Source: Methanothermobacter sp. K4 (lineage in GTDB: Archaea; Methanobacteriota; Methanobacteria; Methanobacteriales; Methanothermobacteraceae). From it: 64,000 bases of DNA. The stretch is taken from the NCBI RefSeq assembly GCF_022014235.1, contig NZ_JAKLTD010000001.1, positions 601,499 through 665,498 of the forward strand, read 5' to 3'. Shown piece after piece: positions 1-9,155 of the stretch; position 1 is the stretch's first letter; every line of letters begins with the position of its first letter. A program made the position numbers and the translations under genes. The notes under the pieces were generated by a model, which made no database searches, had not been told where the DNA came from, and worked only from the letters and a program-made list of their open reading frames with translations.

Positions 1-1453
1 TGATGAGATTGATATACTCCATTCAACAGCATTCATAGAGTACCTCAGGGAGGAGAGGAGGGGACGGGACACGGACTTTGATGGAATGCTCACCTCCGCC
101 AGGCTCCTGGCATCCCCTGTACTTCTCACGACACCCGACCAGGTTCTAATAACCTCACTCAACTATTTCGGTTCAGATAAGGTGATCTCAGCATATCCAT
201 TCAGTTCAATTGTTATAGATGAGGTGCAGACCTACAATGAGGAAATGGCCGCTGTTATCATCAAGACCCTGCGGATGGTAAGTGAACTCGACGGCAGCAT
301 ACTGGTCATGACAGCCACACTACCCCCCTACTTCAGGAGGTTCCTTGATTCAATGGACTTCAAGGTACTTGACGTTTCAACCATCCCGGGACATGATATA
401 AAGAACCTCGACATGAGGAGGCACGTCCTCAGATTGATGGAGGAACCCCTCTTCAGTGATGAACTTGAGGTTTCAGGTGAACTGGACGGACTCATTGAGG
501 AAAACGCAGGTAAAAATATCCTCATCGTTGTAAACAATGTTCAGAAGGCGGTTGAGCTCTACAGGAACTACTCAGACGACCCTCAAGTTTACCTCCTCCA
601 CTCCAGACTCCTTGAGAAGGAAAAATCACGGAGGATAAGGGAAATAAAGGAAAAACAGAGGGAAGATAAGGGCCTCATGGTGATATCAACCCAGATAATA
701 GAGGCTTCAGTTGACCTGGACTTCGATGTTATGATAACAGAGATCTCAACCATAGACAGCCAGATCCAGAGATGGGGCAGGATCTACAGAAACAGGGACC
801 GGGATTATAGCTCCACTGAGCCCAACATAATCGTCTTCACAGGCACAGACCGGAGGACATCGCTCATATACGATAGGAAGGTCGTTGATGCAACCAGGAA
901 AGTGCTCAGAAGATATGAGGGAAGAGCCCTTGACTATCAGATGGAAAAAAACATGATTGAAGACGTTTTCAGGGAGGACTTCAATGGCATGAGCCTCAGG
1001 GAAGTCTACGAAAACAGGATAGATGAGATACTATCCGACCTGGACTACTTCACGGTTGAGAAGAGAACCCAGGCACAGCGCCTCTTCAGGAACATGGCAG
1101 GCTACAAGGTCTTCATACCAGACGCTGTACTCCGTTACTCAGAATCCGAAATAGAGAGGACCTTCGCCGAACTCATAAAGGGGGATTACAGGCTCTGGAA
1201 GAATATACTGACTGAGATTGAGGAGAGAACAGGTGAAAAAACCACCATGTGGGACCTCCGGAGGGTCCTCTATGAGTACTCCATCAATTTACCGGTATTC
1301 TATGAGGAAAAGAGTGACTTCTGGAATAGAACAACCGGGGAGTTCAAGGGATTCTACGTATGGGGCAATATTGACGATGAGGAAGTGGAACTCATAGGTG
1401 AACTCGGACTTGACAGTGTATTCGGTGAGGTTGAATCATCATTCATATTGTAG
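1..1453 (+). CDS. cas3: CRISPR-associated helicase Cas3 (3' part, gene enters window)
   Basis: Cas3 is the type I CRISPR helicase that unwinds target DNA after Cascade recruitment. The frame is open from base 2, so the 5' end lies outside the window. Seen: Walker B/DEVQ box at bp 218-229, TAT motif III near 311-319, motif V (STQIIEASVDLDFD) and motif VI (QIQRWGRIYRN) at about 761-790. The HD nuclease domain and Walker A are not in the window, so they may lie upstream or on a separate gene. It is followed 50 bp later by cas4. The stop lies inside a short duplicated segment (see findings). The family call is firm; the subtype (I-B expected in Methanobacteriales) is inference because the Cascade genes are not visible. 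Confidence 0.93.
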   Translation, partial: DEIDILHSTAFIEYLREERRGRDTDFDGMLTSARLLASPVLLTTPDQVLITSLNYFGSDKVISAYPFSSIVIDEVQTYNEEMAAVIIKTLRMVSELDGSILVMTATLPPYFRRFLDSMDFKVLDVSTIPGHDIKNLDMRRHVLRLMEEPLFSDELEVSGELDGLIEENAGKNILIVVNNVQKAVELYRNYSDDPQVYLLHSRLLEKEKSRRIREIKEKQREDKGLMVISTQIIEASVDLDFDVMITEISTIDSQIQRWGRIYRNRDRDYSSTEPNIIVFTGTDRRTSLIYDRKVVDATRKVLRRYEGRALDYQMEKNMIEDVFREDFNGMSLREVYENRIDEILSDLDYFTVEKRTQAQRLFRNMAGYKVFIPDAVLRYSESEIERTFAELIKGDYRLWKNILTEIEERTGEKTTMWDLRRVLYEYSINLPVFYEEKSDFWNRTTGEFKGFYVWGNIDDEEVELIGELGLDSVFGEVESSFIL

Positions 1454-1512
1454 TGATGAGCGGGCGGGCATTGCTGGCAGGGTAGAATCATCATATTTTA
1501 GTGATGAAGATG
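1429..1512. repeat. Imperfect direct repeat at the cas3/cas4 junction
   Basis: Copy A is about 1429-1463 and copy B about 1481-1512. They share GAATCATCAT followed by an AT stretch and TAGTGATGA, with a 4-base gap; offset 52 bp. Copy A carries the cas3 stop codon, copy B carries the cas4 start. Confidence 0.7.
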
Positions 1513-2034
1513 AGCATGATTTCTGGACTGGAGGGAAATCCAGCTGTCAGGGGGCTGCAGATAAACTACTATTTCATCTGCAGAACCAAACTCTGGTTCT
1601 TCTCCCACAACATCCAGATGGAGAGGGAATCTGAGCTCGTTAAACTTGGGAGACTCCTCCACGAGGAATCCTATAGCCGCGAGAAAAAGGAACTCATAAT
1701 CGACGACCTTATAGCCGCAGACTTCGTTAAAAGGAAGGACTGCCTTGAGGTCCATGAGGTTAAAAAGAGCAACACCATGGAGGAGGCCCACAGGTTCCAG
1801 CTCATCTACTACCTTTTCTACCTTAAACATGTGAAGGGAATAGAGAATCTGAAGGGATTCATTGATTATCCGGCTCTCAAAAAGAGAACAGAGGTTTCTC
1901 TAAATGATGAGGACGTAGAGGAACTTAAAAATGTGATTAAGGATATTGATGGGATAATAAGGGGGCCGCCTCCAGCGCCCCAGAGGAAACCCATCTGCAG
2001 GAGCTGCGCCTACTTTGAACTTTGCTGGATCTGA
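1504..2034 (+). CDS. cas4: CRISPR-associated exonuclease Cas4
   Basis: RecB-like 4Fe-4S nuclease that helps select and trim prespacers for Cas1-Cas2. About 176 aa. Seen: one N-terminal Cys (FICRTKLW, near residue 26), the C-terminal trio CRSCAYFELC (near 165-174) that completes the iron-sulfur site, the nuclease Asp in LIIDDLIAADFV, an ExK motif in VHEVKKS and the QxxxY-type RFQLIYYLFYL. GTG at 1501 and ATG at 1504, 1510 and 1516 are all in frame. None has a clear Shine-Dalgarno sequence, so the exact start is open; all keep the Cys and nuclease motifs. It sits directly upstream of cas1-cas2, the usual adaptation cassette order. Confidence 0.92.
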   Translation: MKMSMISGLEGNPAVRGLQINYYFICRTKLWFFSHNIQMERESELVKLGRLLHEESYSREKKELIIDDLIAADFVKRKDCLEVHEVKKSNTMEEAHRFQLIYYLFYLKHVKGIENLKGFIDYPALKKRTEVSLNDEDVEELKNVIKDIDGIIRGPPPAPQRKPICRSCAYFELCWI

Positions 2035-2129
2035 TCCCTTATCCTAACAAGGTTGCAATAGGACTGATCTGATCCCAACTGAAATTTGAATACAACCTAC
2101 GGATTATCCCTGATTCTGCTGGAGGTATC

Positions 2130-3098
2130 ATGACAAGAAAGAACTATTACCTGACAACAGACGGGTTACTTAAAAGAAAGGAGAATACAGTGTATTTTTT
2201 AAACAAGGATTCAAAGAGACCCATACCCATAAACAAGATCTACTCGATATACGCATATGGGGCTCTCAGTATCTCCTCCCAGGTGCTGAACCTCCTGTCA
2301 AGGGAGGGAATACCTGTACACTTTTTCAACCGCTATGGATTCTACACTGGCAGCTTCTACCTCCGTGAAACCCTGCTCTCAGGGGACATCATCATTAAAC
2401 AGGCTGAACACGTCCTGGACAATGAGAGGAGAATGGAACTTGCAAAATCATTTGTACGCGGGGCCGCACTCAACATGAAGAGGGTTCTGGGGTACTACGG
2501 TCTTGAGAATGGCATATCAGATACACTCAGCGACCTTGAATCATCAGGTTCAATCACAGAGGTGATGAATGTTGAGGCAAGGATACGCTCAGACTACTAC
2601 AGTGCCATTGATGGGATCCTCCCTGAGGGATTCAGGATTGAAAGGAGGACAAGGAGGCCCCCTGAGAATATGACGAATGCGATGATAAGCTTCGGGAATT
2701 CCCTTCTCTACTCCACAGTCATAACTGAACTCTACAATACCCAGCTAAACCCAACCATATCCTATCTCCACGAACCCTTCGCAAGGAGGTATTCACTGGC
2801 ACTTGACCTCAGTGAGATATTCAAGCCAACCATAATTGACAGGATGATAATCTCCTTAATAAAGAAGAGGGCGATTAAGGTTGAGGACTTTGAGCATGGA
2901 ATGAATCAGTGCCTCCTCAACGACTCAGGGAAAAGGAAATTCCTTGCAGAGTATGACAGGAGACTCGGAAAAACGGTTAAACACAGGGAACTGGGTAGGA
3001 AGGTCTCCTACAGGCGCCTCATAAGACTCGAGGCGTATAAACTCATAAAGCACCTCATTGGCCAGAAGAGGTATGAGCCGTTTGTGATGTGGTGGTGA
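2130..3098 (+). CDS. cas1: CRISPR adaptation integrase Cas1
   Basis: Metal-dependent integrase that inserts new spacers together with Cas2. 322 aa, the usual length. The catalytic triad is visible: Glu149 (NVEARIRSDYY), His214 (ISYLHEPFARR) and Glu229 (LDLSEIFKP). ATG with a GGAGGT ribosome site 5 bp upstream makes the start secure. The N-terminal beta domain and the helical C-terminal domain are both complete. It follows cas4 after about 95 bp and overlaps the cas2 start. No frame damage is seen, so the adaptation module looks functional. Confidence 0.97.
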   Translation: MTRKNYYLTTDGLLKRKENTVYFLNKDSKRPIPINKIYSIYAYGALSISSQVLNLLSREGIPVHFFNRYGFYTGSFYLRETLLSGDIIIKQAEHVLDNERRMELAKSFVRGAALNMKRVLGYYGLENGISDTLSDLESSGSITEVMNVEARIRSDYYSAIDGILPEGFRIERRTRRPPENMTNAMISFGNSLLYSTVITELYNTQLNPTISYLHEPFARRYSLALDLSEIFKPTIIDRMIISLIKKRAIKVEDFEHGMNQCLLNDSGKRKFLAEYDRRLGKTVKHRELGRKVSYRRLIRLEAYKLIKHLIGQKRYEPFVMWW

Positions 3099-3364
3099 GG
3101 GTGTACCTTCTAATAGTATATGATGTTGGAGTGGAGAGGGTTAACAGGGTTAAGTCCTATCTGAGGACAGAACTTCACTGGGTCCAGAACTCAGTATTTG
3201 AGGGCGAAGTTACTGGAAGCCAGTTCAAACGCATAGAGATGAACCTTAAGAGGATCATAGATGAGGATAGGGACTCAGTGGTTATCTACTCATTCAGGTC
3301 AGAGAGTGCATTCAAGAGAAATGTTCTTGGGGTGGAAAAATCCCCTCTTGATGTGATACTTTAA
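3095..3364 (+). CDS. cas2: CRISPR adaptation protein Cas2
   Basis: Small ferredoxin-fold partner of Cas1. The core LLIVYDVGVERVNRVKSYL holds the conserved first strand and its Asp; the second half ends in SPLDVIL. Three GTG codons in a row (3089, 3092, 3095) can start it. The third gives the typical Val/Arg-Val-Tyr opening and starts one base before the end of the cas1 stop region, so I chose it; the longest form overlaps cas1 by 10 bp. Length about 89 aa, normal. The last codons lie in a 64-bp imperfect tandem duplication that runs downstream. Confidence 0.93.
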   Translation: MRVYLLIVYDVGVERVNRVKSYLRTELHWVQNSVFEGEVTGSQFKRIEMNLKRIIDEDRDSVVIYSFRSESAFKRNVLGVEKSPLDVIL

Positions 3365-3475
3365 TTACATGGGGGTTCTCTGGGGGGGGGTCTTGATTTC
3401 GCCTATGAAGCCTGATGCGATACTTCAATTGCATGGGGTTTATCTGGAGGCCTTGCTCTCACCTAGGTTCAGGCA
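3348..3475. repeat. Imperfect 64-bp tandem duplication covering the cas2 3' end
   Basis: Copy 1 starts at 3348 (TTGATGTGATACTTTAATTA), copy 2 at 3412 (CTGATGCGATACTTCAATTG); both continue with CATGGGG, then TTATCTGG or TTCTCTGG, then a CTTG-CTC/TTC-CCTA segment. Copy 1 encodes the last cas2 codons. Nothing else is seen in the 3365-3518 gap except the promoter near 3491. Confidence 0.75.
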
Positions 3476-3487
3476 CCATAAGAAAAA

Positions 3488-3500
3488 CCCTTTTATAAAC
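3488..3500 (+). promoter_or_regulatory. TATA box of the csm operon
   Basis: AAACCCTTTTATAAACC around 3486-3501 looks like an archaeal BRE/TATA pair. Initiation about 25 bp downstream would fall near 3515-3522, at or after the first in-frame ATG (3519), which argues that translation of cas10 starts further in, at 3582. Confidence 0.5.
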
Positions 3501-3581
3501 CTTTTCATTTGAGCTGTAATGAGAAAATATATATTAATCATAATTTCAACTATATTAAAATATTCATTTCCGGTGTTCTAC

Positions 3582-6014
3582 ATGAAACTTGAGGATATAC
3601 AGCTAGCCGCCCTTCTACATGATATAGGTAAATTTTATCAGAGAACATCTTCACCTCACAGTGAAAAATATGCGGGCCTCACCCAGTCTGATTTTGGACA
3701 AACAGGGGCACATGGTAAATGGTCGGCGACATTCGTCCTTGAAAATGGACTCGGCGAGGACATGGAGGACCTTGTACTCCACCACCACAACCCATCAAGA
3801 TCAAAAAATCCAGAGTACGCAGAGATAATAAAGGATGCAGACCACCACTCGGCAAGTGAAAGGCACAGATCAGAATCAAAAAGGAAAGTTAATGAATACC
3901 CCCTCATATCGGTGTTCTCACAGGTCAGCATAGGAGAGAAAAGGGAAACACAGGATGAATACTACCTCCCCCTCATGGAGCTCAGACCCTCCAGCCTCGA
4001 CATGATAAAACCTGAGAGGTTCAGAAGGGCCGTGATGTCAGGCTGGAACCTTGAAAAGGAATACAGGCGCCTCTGGAACCTCTTCATATGGGAGATAACT
4101 GAACACGGGAAAATGGATATTAACACCATGTACCATTTACTGAAAAAATACACCTCGCTCATGCCATCAGCGGTCTACATGAGCGTACCCGACATCTCAC
4201 TCTTCGACCACCTCAAAACCACCGCGGCGCTGGCTGGCTGCCTCTACCTCCACAGAGAGGATGGCGGGGAAGGGAAACCATACCTCATAGTATCAGGGGA
4301 CATATCAGGTATCCAGAACTTCATAACAGGTGTGGCGTCACCTGAGGAGGCCCAGAAGGGTATGAGCAAGAGGCTGAGGGGAAGATCCATTTCAATAAGC
4401 CTGATAACAGATGCGGCTGCAAACAGGATAATCTCTGAGGCGGGTCTCTCCCAGGCAAACATACTGTTCTGTGGCGGCGGCCACTTCACACTGATCCTCC
4501 CAAACACTGAAAGGATGAAGGGGATAATTGAAAACGTTTCCCTTGAGGTTAACAGGAGGTTCATAGAGGCATTCAATGGGGAACTCTACCTTGCACTTGC
4601 GGTGAGGGAAACAGGCCCTGATGAAATAGCGGACTTCGGAGCGGTACTGGATGACCTTGCAGCAGAGAACCTTAAAAATAAGAGGTCAAAGTTCAGGGGA
4701 CTTCTTGATGAGTTCTTCAAGCCAGAAACTGAACCACCTGAGGGTACCTGCGCTGTATGCGCCCTACCATCAGCTGCCACAATATGCAGCTCATGCAGAT
4801 CCCACGAGGAACTCGGGGCGAGGATAGCCAATGCAGATTACATGATACGGGTCTATGGTACAGTGGATGCGGATTTCAGTGAAGCAGGAATATCCTACTT
4901 CTTTGAAAACTCCAGAACAGTGATTTCAAGGATAGATGAACTCGCATCCAAAAATCATAGAATCGATGTGCTCAGACTCAACAGCACGGACTTCCTTGAG
5001 ATCAGTGATAGAATCCAGGCAGATAATGTGTCATTCGGGTTCAGCCTCATGGGTAACACGGTCCCAGCGGTCAGTGAGGGTTCAAGATTCAGGGCACTGG
5101 ACTTCACAGAGATAGCATCCACAGCCAGGGGCGCAGATAAACTGGCTGCACTCAAGATGGACGTGGACAACCTCGGGAGGATATTCGCAGAGGGCCTCCC
5201 CAACAGGTCAGTGTCAAGGATCTCAACCATGAGTTCATTCCTGGACCTCTTCTTCCTTGGCTACATAAACCAGGTTGCATCAGAGTTCTCCTTCATAATG
5301 GATCCATGTGAAGGCTGCAGGGGTAATCTCGTTGAGATAAAAAGTTCTCGCTGGACCATATACAGGGGGGAGCTATGTGAAAGATGCCAGGAAAACTCCA
5401 TTCCATCAATCTATATAACCTACTCTGGAGGAGACGATGTACTGGTATTCGGGCCATACGATGACATTGTCGAGTTCGCAGGGAGACTCAGAAACGAATT
5501 CAGGGAGTGGACATGCTCCAATCCATCCATAGATGTTTCAGCTGGAATATTCATGGGAGGACATAAATTCCCGGCAGGAAAGGCGGCTGAAATTGCAGAG
5601 AGGCAGCTTAAAACATCAAAGGATCTGGGCAGGGGTAAGATATCCCTCTTCGGCGAGACAGTTCAGTGGGACACAGACAGGTTTAAGGGATTCAACGAAC
5701 TCCTTGAATTTGCCCTGAAACTTGAAAAACTCCACGAAGCCGGTAAATTGTCCAAGAACTTCATATACTCCCTCCTGAAACTGTGGGACTCCACTTTCCA
5801 TGAGGATGTCAGGGACGATGAGAGCTGGATTAGGTGCCAGGAGATAAGACTCTCCAGAAAGGACTATGTGCCCTACTATGTCTATAAGCTCAGAAACATA
5901 TCCGATGGGGAGCTCAGAAGGGAACTCTTCAGGGAGGGCATCAATTTCATCCCATGGATCAGGATACCCGTTTCATGGGTCAGTTTAAGAACAAGAAATG
6001 GTGATAGGCCATGA
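3582..6014 (+). CDS. cas10: Type III-A effector Cas10/Csm1, HD nuclease and cyclic oligoadenylate synthase
   Basis: Large subunit of the Csm complex: HD-domain DNase plus palm domain that makes cyclic oligoadenylate when target RNA is bound. Seen: HD motif LLHDIGKFYQR at the N-terminus, GAHGKWS and LHHHNP further metal sites, a CAVC...CSSC zinc motif mid-protein, a second CEGC...CERC pair, and the palm SGGDDVLVFG (bp 5424-5447), so both activities look intact. An in-frame ATG at 3519 would add 21 hydrophobic residues. I prefer 3582 because family members begin just before the AALLHDIGK segment, GGTGT precedes this ATG, and the promoter fits. 810 aa from this start. It overlaps csm2 by ATGA. 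Confidence 0.95.
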   Translation: MKLEDIQLAALLHDIGKFYQRTSSPHSEKYAGLTQSDFGQTGAHGKWSATFVLENGLGEDMEDLVLHHHNPSRSKNPEYAEIIKDADHHSASERHRSESKRKVNEYPLISVFSQVSIGEKRETQDEYYLPLMELRPSSLDMIKPERFRRAVMSGWNLEKEYRRLWNLFIWEITEHGKMDINTMYHLLKKYTSLMPSAVYMSVPDISLFDHLKTTAALAGCLYLHREDGGEGKPYLIVSGDISGIQNFITGVASPEEAQKGMSKRLRGRSISISLITDAAANRIISEAGLSQANILFCGGGHFTLILPNTERMKGIIENVSLEVNRRFIEAFNGELYLALAVRETGPDEIADFGAVLDDLAAENLKNKRSKFRGLLDEFFKPETEPPEGTCAVCALPSAATICSSCRSHEELGARIANADYMIRVYGTVDADFSEAGISYFFENSRTVISRIDELASKNHRIDVLRLNSTDFLEISDRIQADNVSFGFSLMGNTVPAVSEGSRFRALDFTEIASTARGADKLAALKMDVDNLGRIFAEGLPNRSVSRISTMSSFLDLFFLGYINQVASEFSFIMDPCEGCRGNLVEIKSSRWTIYRGELCERCQENSIPSIYITYSGGDDVLVFGPYDDIVEFAGRLRNEFREWTCSNPSIDVSAGIFMGGHKFPAGKAAEIAERQLKTSKDLGRGKISLFGETVQWDTDRFKGFNELLEFALKLEKLHEAGKLSKNFIYSLLKLWDSTFHEDVRDDESWIRCQEIRLSRKDYVPYYVYKLRNISDGELRRELFREGINFIPWIRIPVSWVSLRTRNGDRP

Positions 6015-6421
6015 GTAATTCAATGAGCATTGAGGATGTTAAAAGGGATATAAACACGCTTGAAAAACTCAGCGACCTTGAGGTGAAAAAATACGCAGAT
6101 ACAGGGGGCTATGCGGATATCATAGCCCGGGCAAATAAAAATCTCAAGACCACACAGCTCAGAAAATTTTTCGGAGCTATAAGGAACATGGAGAAAAATG
6201 CAGATTCCTGGAAGAATATAGAGGCTGACTTCTACCTCTTGAAGCCCCAGCTTGCAAACGCCCGTGGAAGGGACCTCATACCGAAGGGCTTCTATGATAT
6301 AATGATGAGTATCATGGATAAGGTTGACAGGGGAGATGATAAAGAAAAAATCAAAAACTTCAAGGTCTTTGTAAGTTTTCTTGAATCAATAGTGGCCTAT
6401 CATAAATTCTACACATCATGA
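6011..6421 (+). CDS. csm2: Csm2, small subunit of the type III-A complex
   Basis: Helical small subunit that stacks along the crRNA/target duplex next to Csm3. 136 aa, matching the family. Charged and helical throughout with the typical central TTQLRKFFGAIRNME segment and the PRG-like GRDLIPKGFYDIM. Start ATG overlaps the cas10 stop by four bases, so it is translationally coupled. Identification rests on this motif plus position between cas10 and csm3, since the family is weakly conserved. Confidence 0.9.
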   Translation: MSNSMSIEDVKRDINTLEKLSDLEVKKYADTGGYADIIARANKNLKTTQLRKFFGAIRNMEKNADSWKNIEADFYLLKPQLANARGRDLIPKGFYDIMMSIMDKVDRGDDKEKIKNFKVFVSFLESIVAYHKFYTS

Positions 6422-6432
6422 AGGTGTTTTAA

Positions 6433-7137
6433 ATGAAATTCCAGAAAAATTATGTGATCTCCGGAGAAATCATCTGCAGGACAGGGCTTCATATCGGGGG
6501 CTCAAAGGACTCCATTGAAATTGGCGGCTCAGACAACGTCATAATAAGGGACCCGGTAACAAGACTCCCTTACATTCCAGGTTCATCAATCAAGGGAAAG
6601 ATGAGGGCACTCCTTGAGCTTGCACTTGACAGGGTAACCAATGGGGGTCCATGCAAGTGTGGAGAATGTGATGTCTGCAGGGTATTTGGAAGTGCCGCAG
6701 ATAACACCAGCGTCTCAGGTCCCACAAGGATAATTGTAAGGGACTCCTTCCCAACAGAGGAAACAATGGAAATGTGGAGGAAAAGCACTGATGTTGTTGA
6801 GGGGGCTGAACTTAAGTACGAGAACTCACTTGACAGGATAACCTCAAGGGCAAACCCCAGAAACCAGGAACGGGTTCCAAGGGGCTCCAAATTCGGATTT
6901 GAGATAATAGTTAGTGAATATGAGGGGGACAGTGACAACCTCGGCGTAGTCCTTGAGGGACTCAGACTCCTTGAGGATAGCTACCTCGGCGGTAGCGGAA
7001 CCAGGGGTTACGGTAAGGTGGAGTTCAGGGACATAACAATCACAGAGAGGCCCTCTGAATACTACCGTGGAGAGGCCAGTGAAAACACCCTGGGAAACTT
7101 TGAAGCCCTCGCAAATATCCAGCTTTCTGAAGAGTGA
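6433..7137 (+). CDS. csm3: Csm3, Cas7-like backbone subunit and target-RNA nuclease
   Basis: Repeated backbone protein of the Csm complex that cuts target RNA at 6-nt steps. 234 aa. Seen: Gly-rich LHIGGSKDSIEIGGSDN with Asp34 in the position of the catalytic Asp33 of characterised Csm3 proteins, IPGSSIKGKMRALLE, a four-Cys cluster CKCGECDVC, and the C-terminal GGSGTRGYGKVEF glycine loop. AAGGTG lies 7 bp before the ATG. RNA cleavage should be active. It lies 11 bp after csm2 and 5 bp before csm4. Confidence 0.95.
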   Translation: MKFQKNYVISGEIICRTGLHIGGSKDSIEIGGSDNVIIRDPVTRLPYIPGSSIKGKMRALLELALDRVTNGGPCKCGECDVCRVFGSAADNTSVSGPTRIIVRDSFPTEETMEMWRKSTDVVEGAELKYENSLDRITSRANPRNQERVPRGSKFGFEIIVSEYEGDSDNLGVVLEGLRLLEDSYLGGSGTRGYGKVEFRDITITERPSEYYRGEASENTLGNFEALANIQLSEE

Positions 7138-7142
7138 GTTAA

Positions 7143-8054
7143 ATGCTCGTCTACCTGAAACCAGAATCTTCAATCCCTGAGCTATCATCGGATACAATAT
7201 TCGGCTCCATAATCTACAGTTTCAGCCAGCTGTATCCAGATGAGCTGGATGACATAATGGACCTCTTCATATCGGATCCACCATTCCTAGTATCATCCAG
7301 TTTCCCCTACATTGAGGATGATGAAAGGGTTCGATTCTACCCTAAAATCATCACAGAACCAGAGAAGCGATACGACCCCCAGAAATTCAAGAAATATAAA
7401 AAGACATCCCACATCCAGGAGGAGATCTTTCTCTCATGGGTATCAGGGGAAATCGGGGAGGCAGATATTGTGGAGTCAATCGATGATTACAGGGTCTACA
7501 GGGGCCTACTCTTTGACAGTGAACTGGACCTTAAATTCGGTGAAGGGGAATTTGAGGAACCACACAATGTTGTAAACAGAATCGAGAGAAAAACAGAGAA
7601 CATATACCATATAACAAGGGTGTTCTATGAGAACATGGGCAGGTTCTTCCTTGTGAAATTCAGGGATGAATCATTCAGACCATACCTTAAATCAGCCCTG
7701 AAATTTCTCTCTGACAGGGGCATGGGACCTGATGTCTCAACAGGGAAGGGACATTTCTCCTTTGAGATTGCTGAAAATAGACTCCAGGACAATGGAGGCG
7801 AAAGGTTCCTGACCCTCTCCAGGTTCATACCAAACCCTGAGGAGGTCAAGGCACTGGGTGCTGATGCATGGTTTGAACTCGGATCCAAAAGGGGTAGGGG
7901 CCCTGACGGTGAGATAAGAAGACAGGTCAGATTCTTCAGGGAGGGCTCAACCTTCAGGGACACCGGAAAGGAGTACTATGGGACCATCATAAGGTCAGGG
8001 AAGTCTGCAGTGGAATATGGACTGGCATACAAGCTCTCACTGGGTGGTGGTTAA
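7143..8054 (+). CDS. csm4: Csm4, Cas5-like subunit that caps the crRNA 5' end
   Basis: RAMP-fold subunit that binds the crRNA 5' handle and contacts Cas10. 303 aa. Seen: N-terminal LSSDTIFGSIIYSFSQLYP (the family's dT.fG.i motif) and the LSDRGMGPDVSTGKGHF glycine loop in the second half. Order and length match Csm4. Spacing of five bases from csm3 and zero from csm5 indicates one transcript. Confidence 0.92.
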   Translation: MLVYLKPESSIPELSSDTIFGSIIYSFSQLYPDELDDIMDLFISDPPFLVSSSFPYIEDDERVRFYPKIITEPEKRYDPQKFKKYKKTSHIQEEIFLSWVSGEIGEADIVESIDDYRVYRGLLFDSELDLKFGEGEFEEPHNVVNRIERKTENIYHITRVFYENMGRFFLVKFRDESFRPYLKSALKFLSDRGMGPDVSTGKGHFSFEIAENRLQDNGGERFLTLSRFIPNPEEVKALGADAWFELGSKRGRGPDGEIRRQVRFFREGSTFRDTGKEYYGTIIRSGKSAVEYGLAYKLSLGGG

Positions 8055-9155
8055 TTGAAATGCACTCTTAAGGTCATAACCCCAGTTCACATAGGGAATG
8101 GTTTAAAGTATGGTCCTCATGAATTCTACACAGGAAAGGGCAGGTCTGGGGAGAGGAAATTTGATATTTTCTCACGGGTCGATACCACGAAGCTTTACTC
8201 AAAACTTGATGAGAAAACACAGGAGGAGTTCCTTCATAATCTGACAACGCCAGAATTCGACCTTAAAGGATTCTTCAAGGGATCTCTAGCTGCTAAAAAG
8301 GCGGCAAGGGAATCTGTAAGATACAGGGGTGTCCTGAGGACAAAATCAGATCATATAAAAGAGGTCAGTGAACACATCAAAACCTCCGATGAACTCTACA
8401 TACCCGGTTCATCAATAAAGGGGTCCATAAGAACAGCACTACTCTACAAAACCCTCACAGACTCGGATCTTGATAGAATTTCTGATAGAATTTCCAGAGT
8501 TGGCCATAGAAGAAACCCTAATTTCCAGAACTTCATCAATGGATTCTTAGCAAGCGAACCCAGAGACGCTGCAAAGAAGAGTGTAATGAGGTTCCTGCAA
8601 GTCACTGATACAAGCACAGTGAAAACACCCCATCTGTATGAAATGAAAGTTCTAAATGCAAAGATTCTAAATGATGGAAGACGTTCAGTTGGTTATAAAA
8701 GTTTCCCTCTCCATATTGAATGTATACCCAAGGTAGGGCTGGAATTTGAGATCAAATTCACATACAATAGGATATACGATGACCTAGGCTTGGGGAATCT
8801 CAAGAAACTTTTAGATCCGGAAAAAATAAAGGAGTCCCTACACAGATTCAGTAGGGACTACATTAAACATGAAATCGAATTCGCGTCAAGATACGACATA
8901 GATTTTCTTGAGGAATGTTACACAAAACTTTGGAAGAAAAACTCTCCCAAAACTCCCCTCATGAGGATAGGTTATGGTAGTGGATTCCTTGCAACCACAA
9001 TTGCCCTGAGGTTTAAGGAGGAGGATCCATCAACCTATGACTCAATAAGAAAACTTGCCGGGAAAAGAACGTATCCATACGAATTCCCAAAGACAAGGAA
9101 ACTTATAAACGGTAGAACCCCTCCAGGATGGGTTAAGGTGATCTTCAATGAGTAA
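8055..9155 (+). CDS. csm5: Csm5, Cas7-like subunit at the 3' end of the crRNA
   Basis: RAMP protein that caps the distal end of the Csm filament and helps crRNA 3' maturation. 366 aa. Seen: N-terminal KVITPVHIGNGLKYG, IPGSSIKGSIRTALLY about a third in, and the C-terminal MRIGYGSGFLATT glycine loop. The start is TTG at 8055, immediately after the csm4 stop, with GGTGGTGG upstream; a later ATG would remove the first beta strand. It overlaps the next gene by eight bases. Confidence 0.93.
   Translation: MKCTLKVITPVHIGNGLKYGPHEFYTGKGRSGERKFDIFSRVDTTKLYSKLDEKTQEEFLHNLTTPEFDLKGFFKGSLAAKKAARESVRYRGVLRTKSDHIKEVSEHIKTSDELYIPGSSIKGSIRTALLYKTLTDSDLDRISDRISRVGHRRNPNFQNFINGFLASEPRDAAKKSVMRFLQVTDTSTVKTPHLYEMKVLNAKILNDGRRSVGYKSFPLHIECIPKVGLEFEIKFTYNRIYDDLGLGNLKKLLDPEKIKESLHRFSRDYIKHEIEFASRYDIDFLEECYTKLWKKNSPKTPLMRIGYGSGFLATTIALRFKEEDPSTYDSIRKLAGKRTYPYEFPKTRKLINGRTPPGWVKVIFNE

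Noticed and set aside
1398-1634. 78-aa frame bridging cas3 and cas4
   Set aside because: It overlaps both genes in another frame; only the duplicated VESS codons are of interest.
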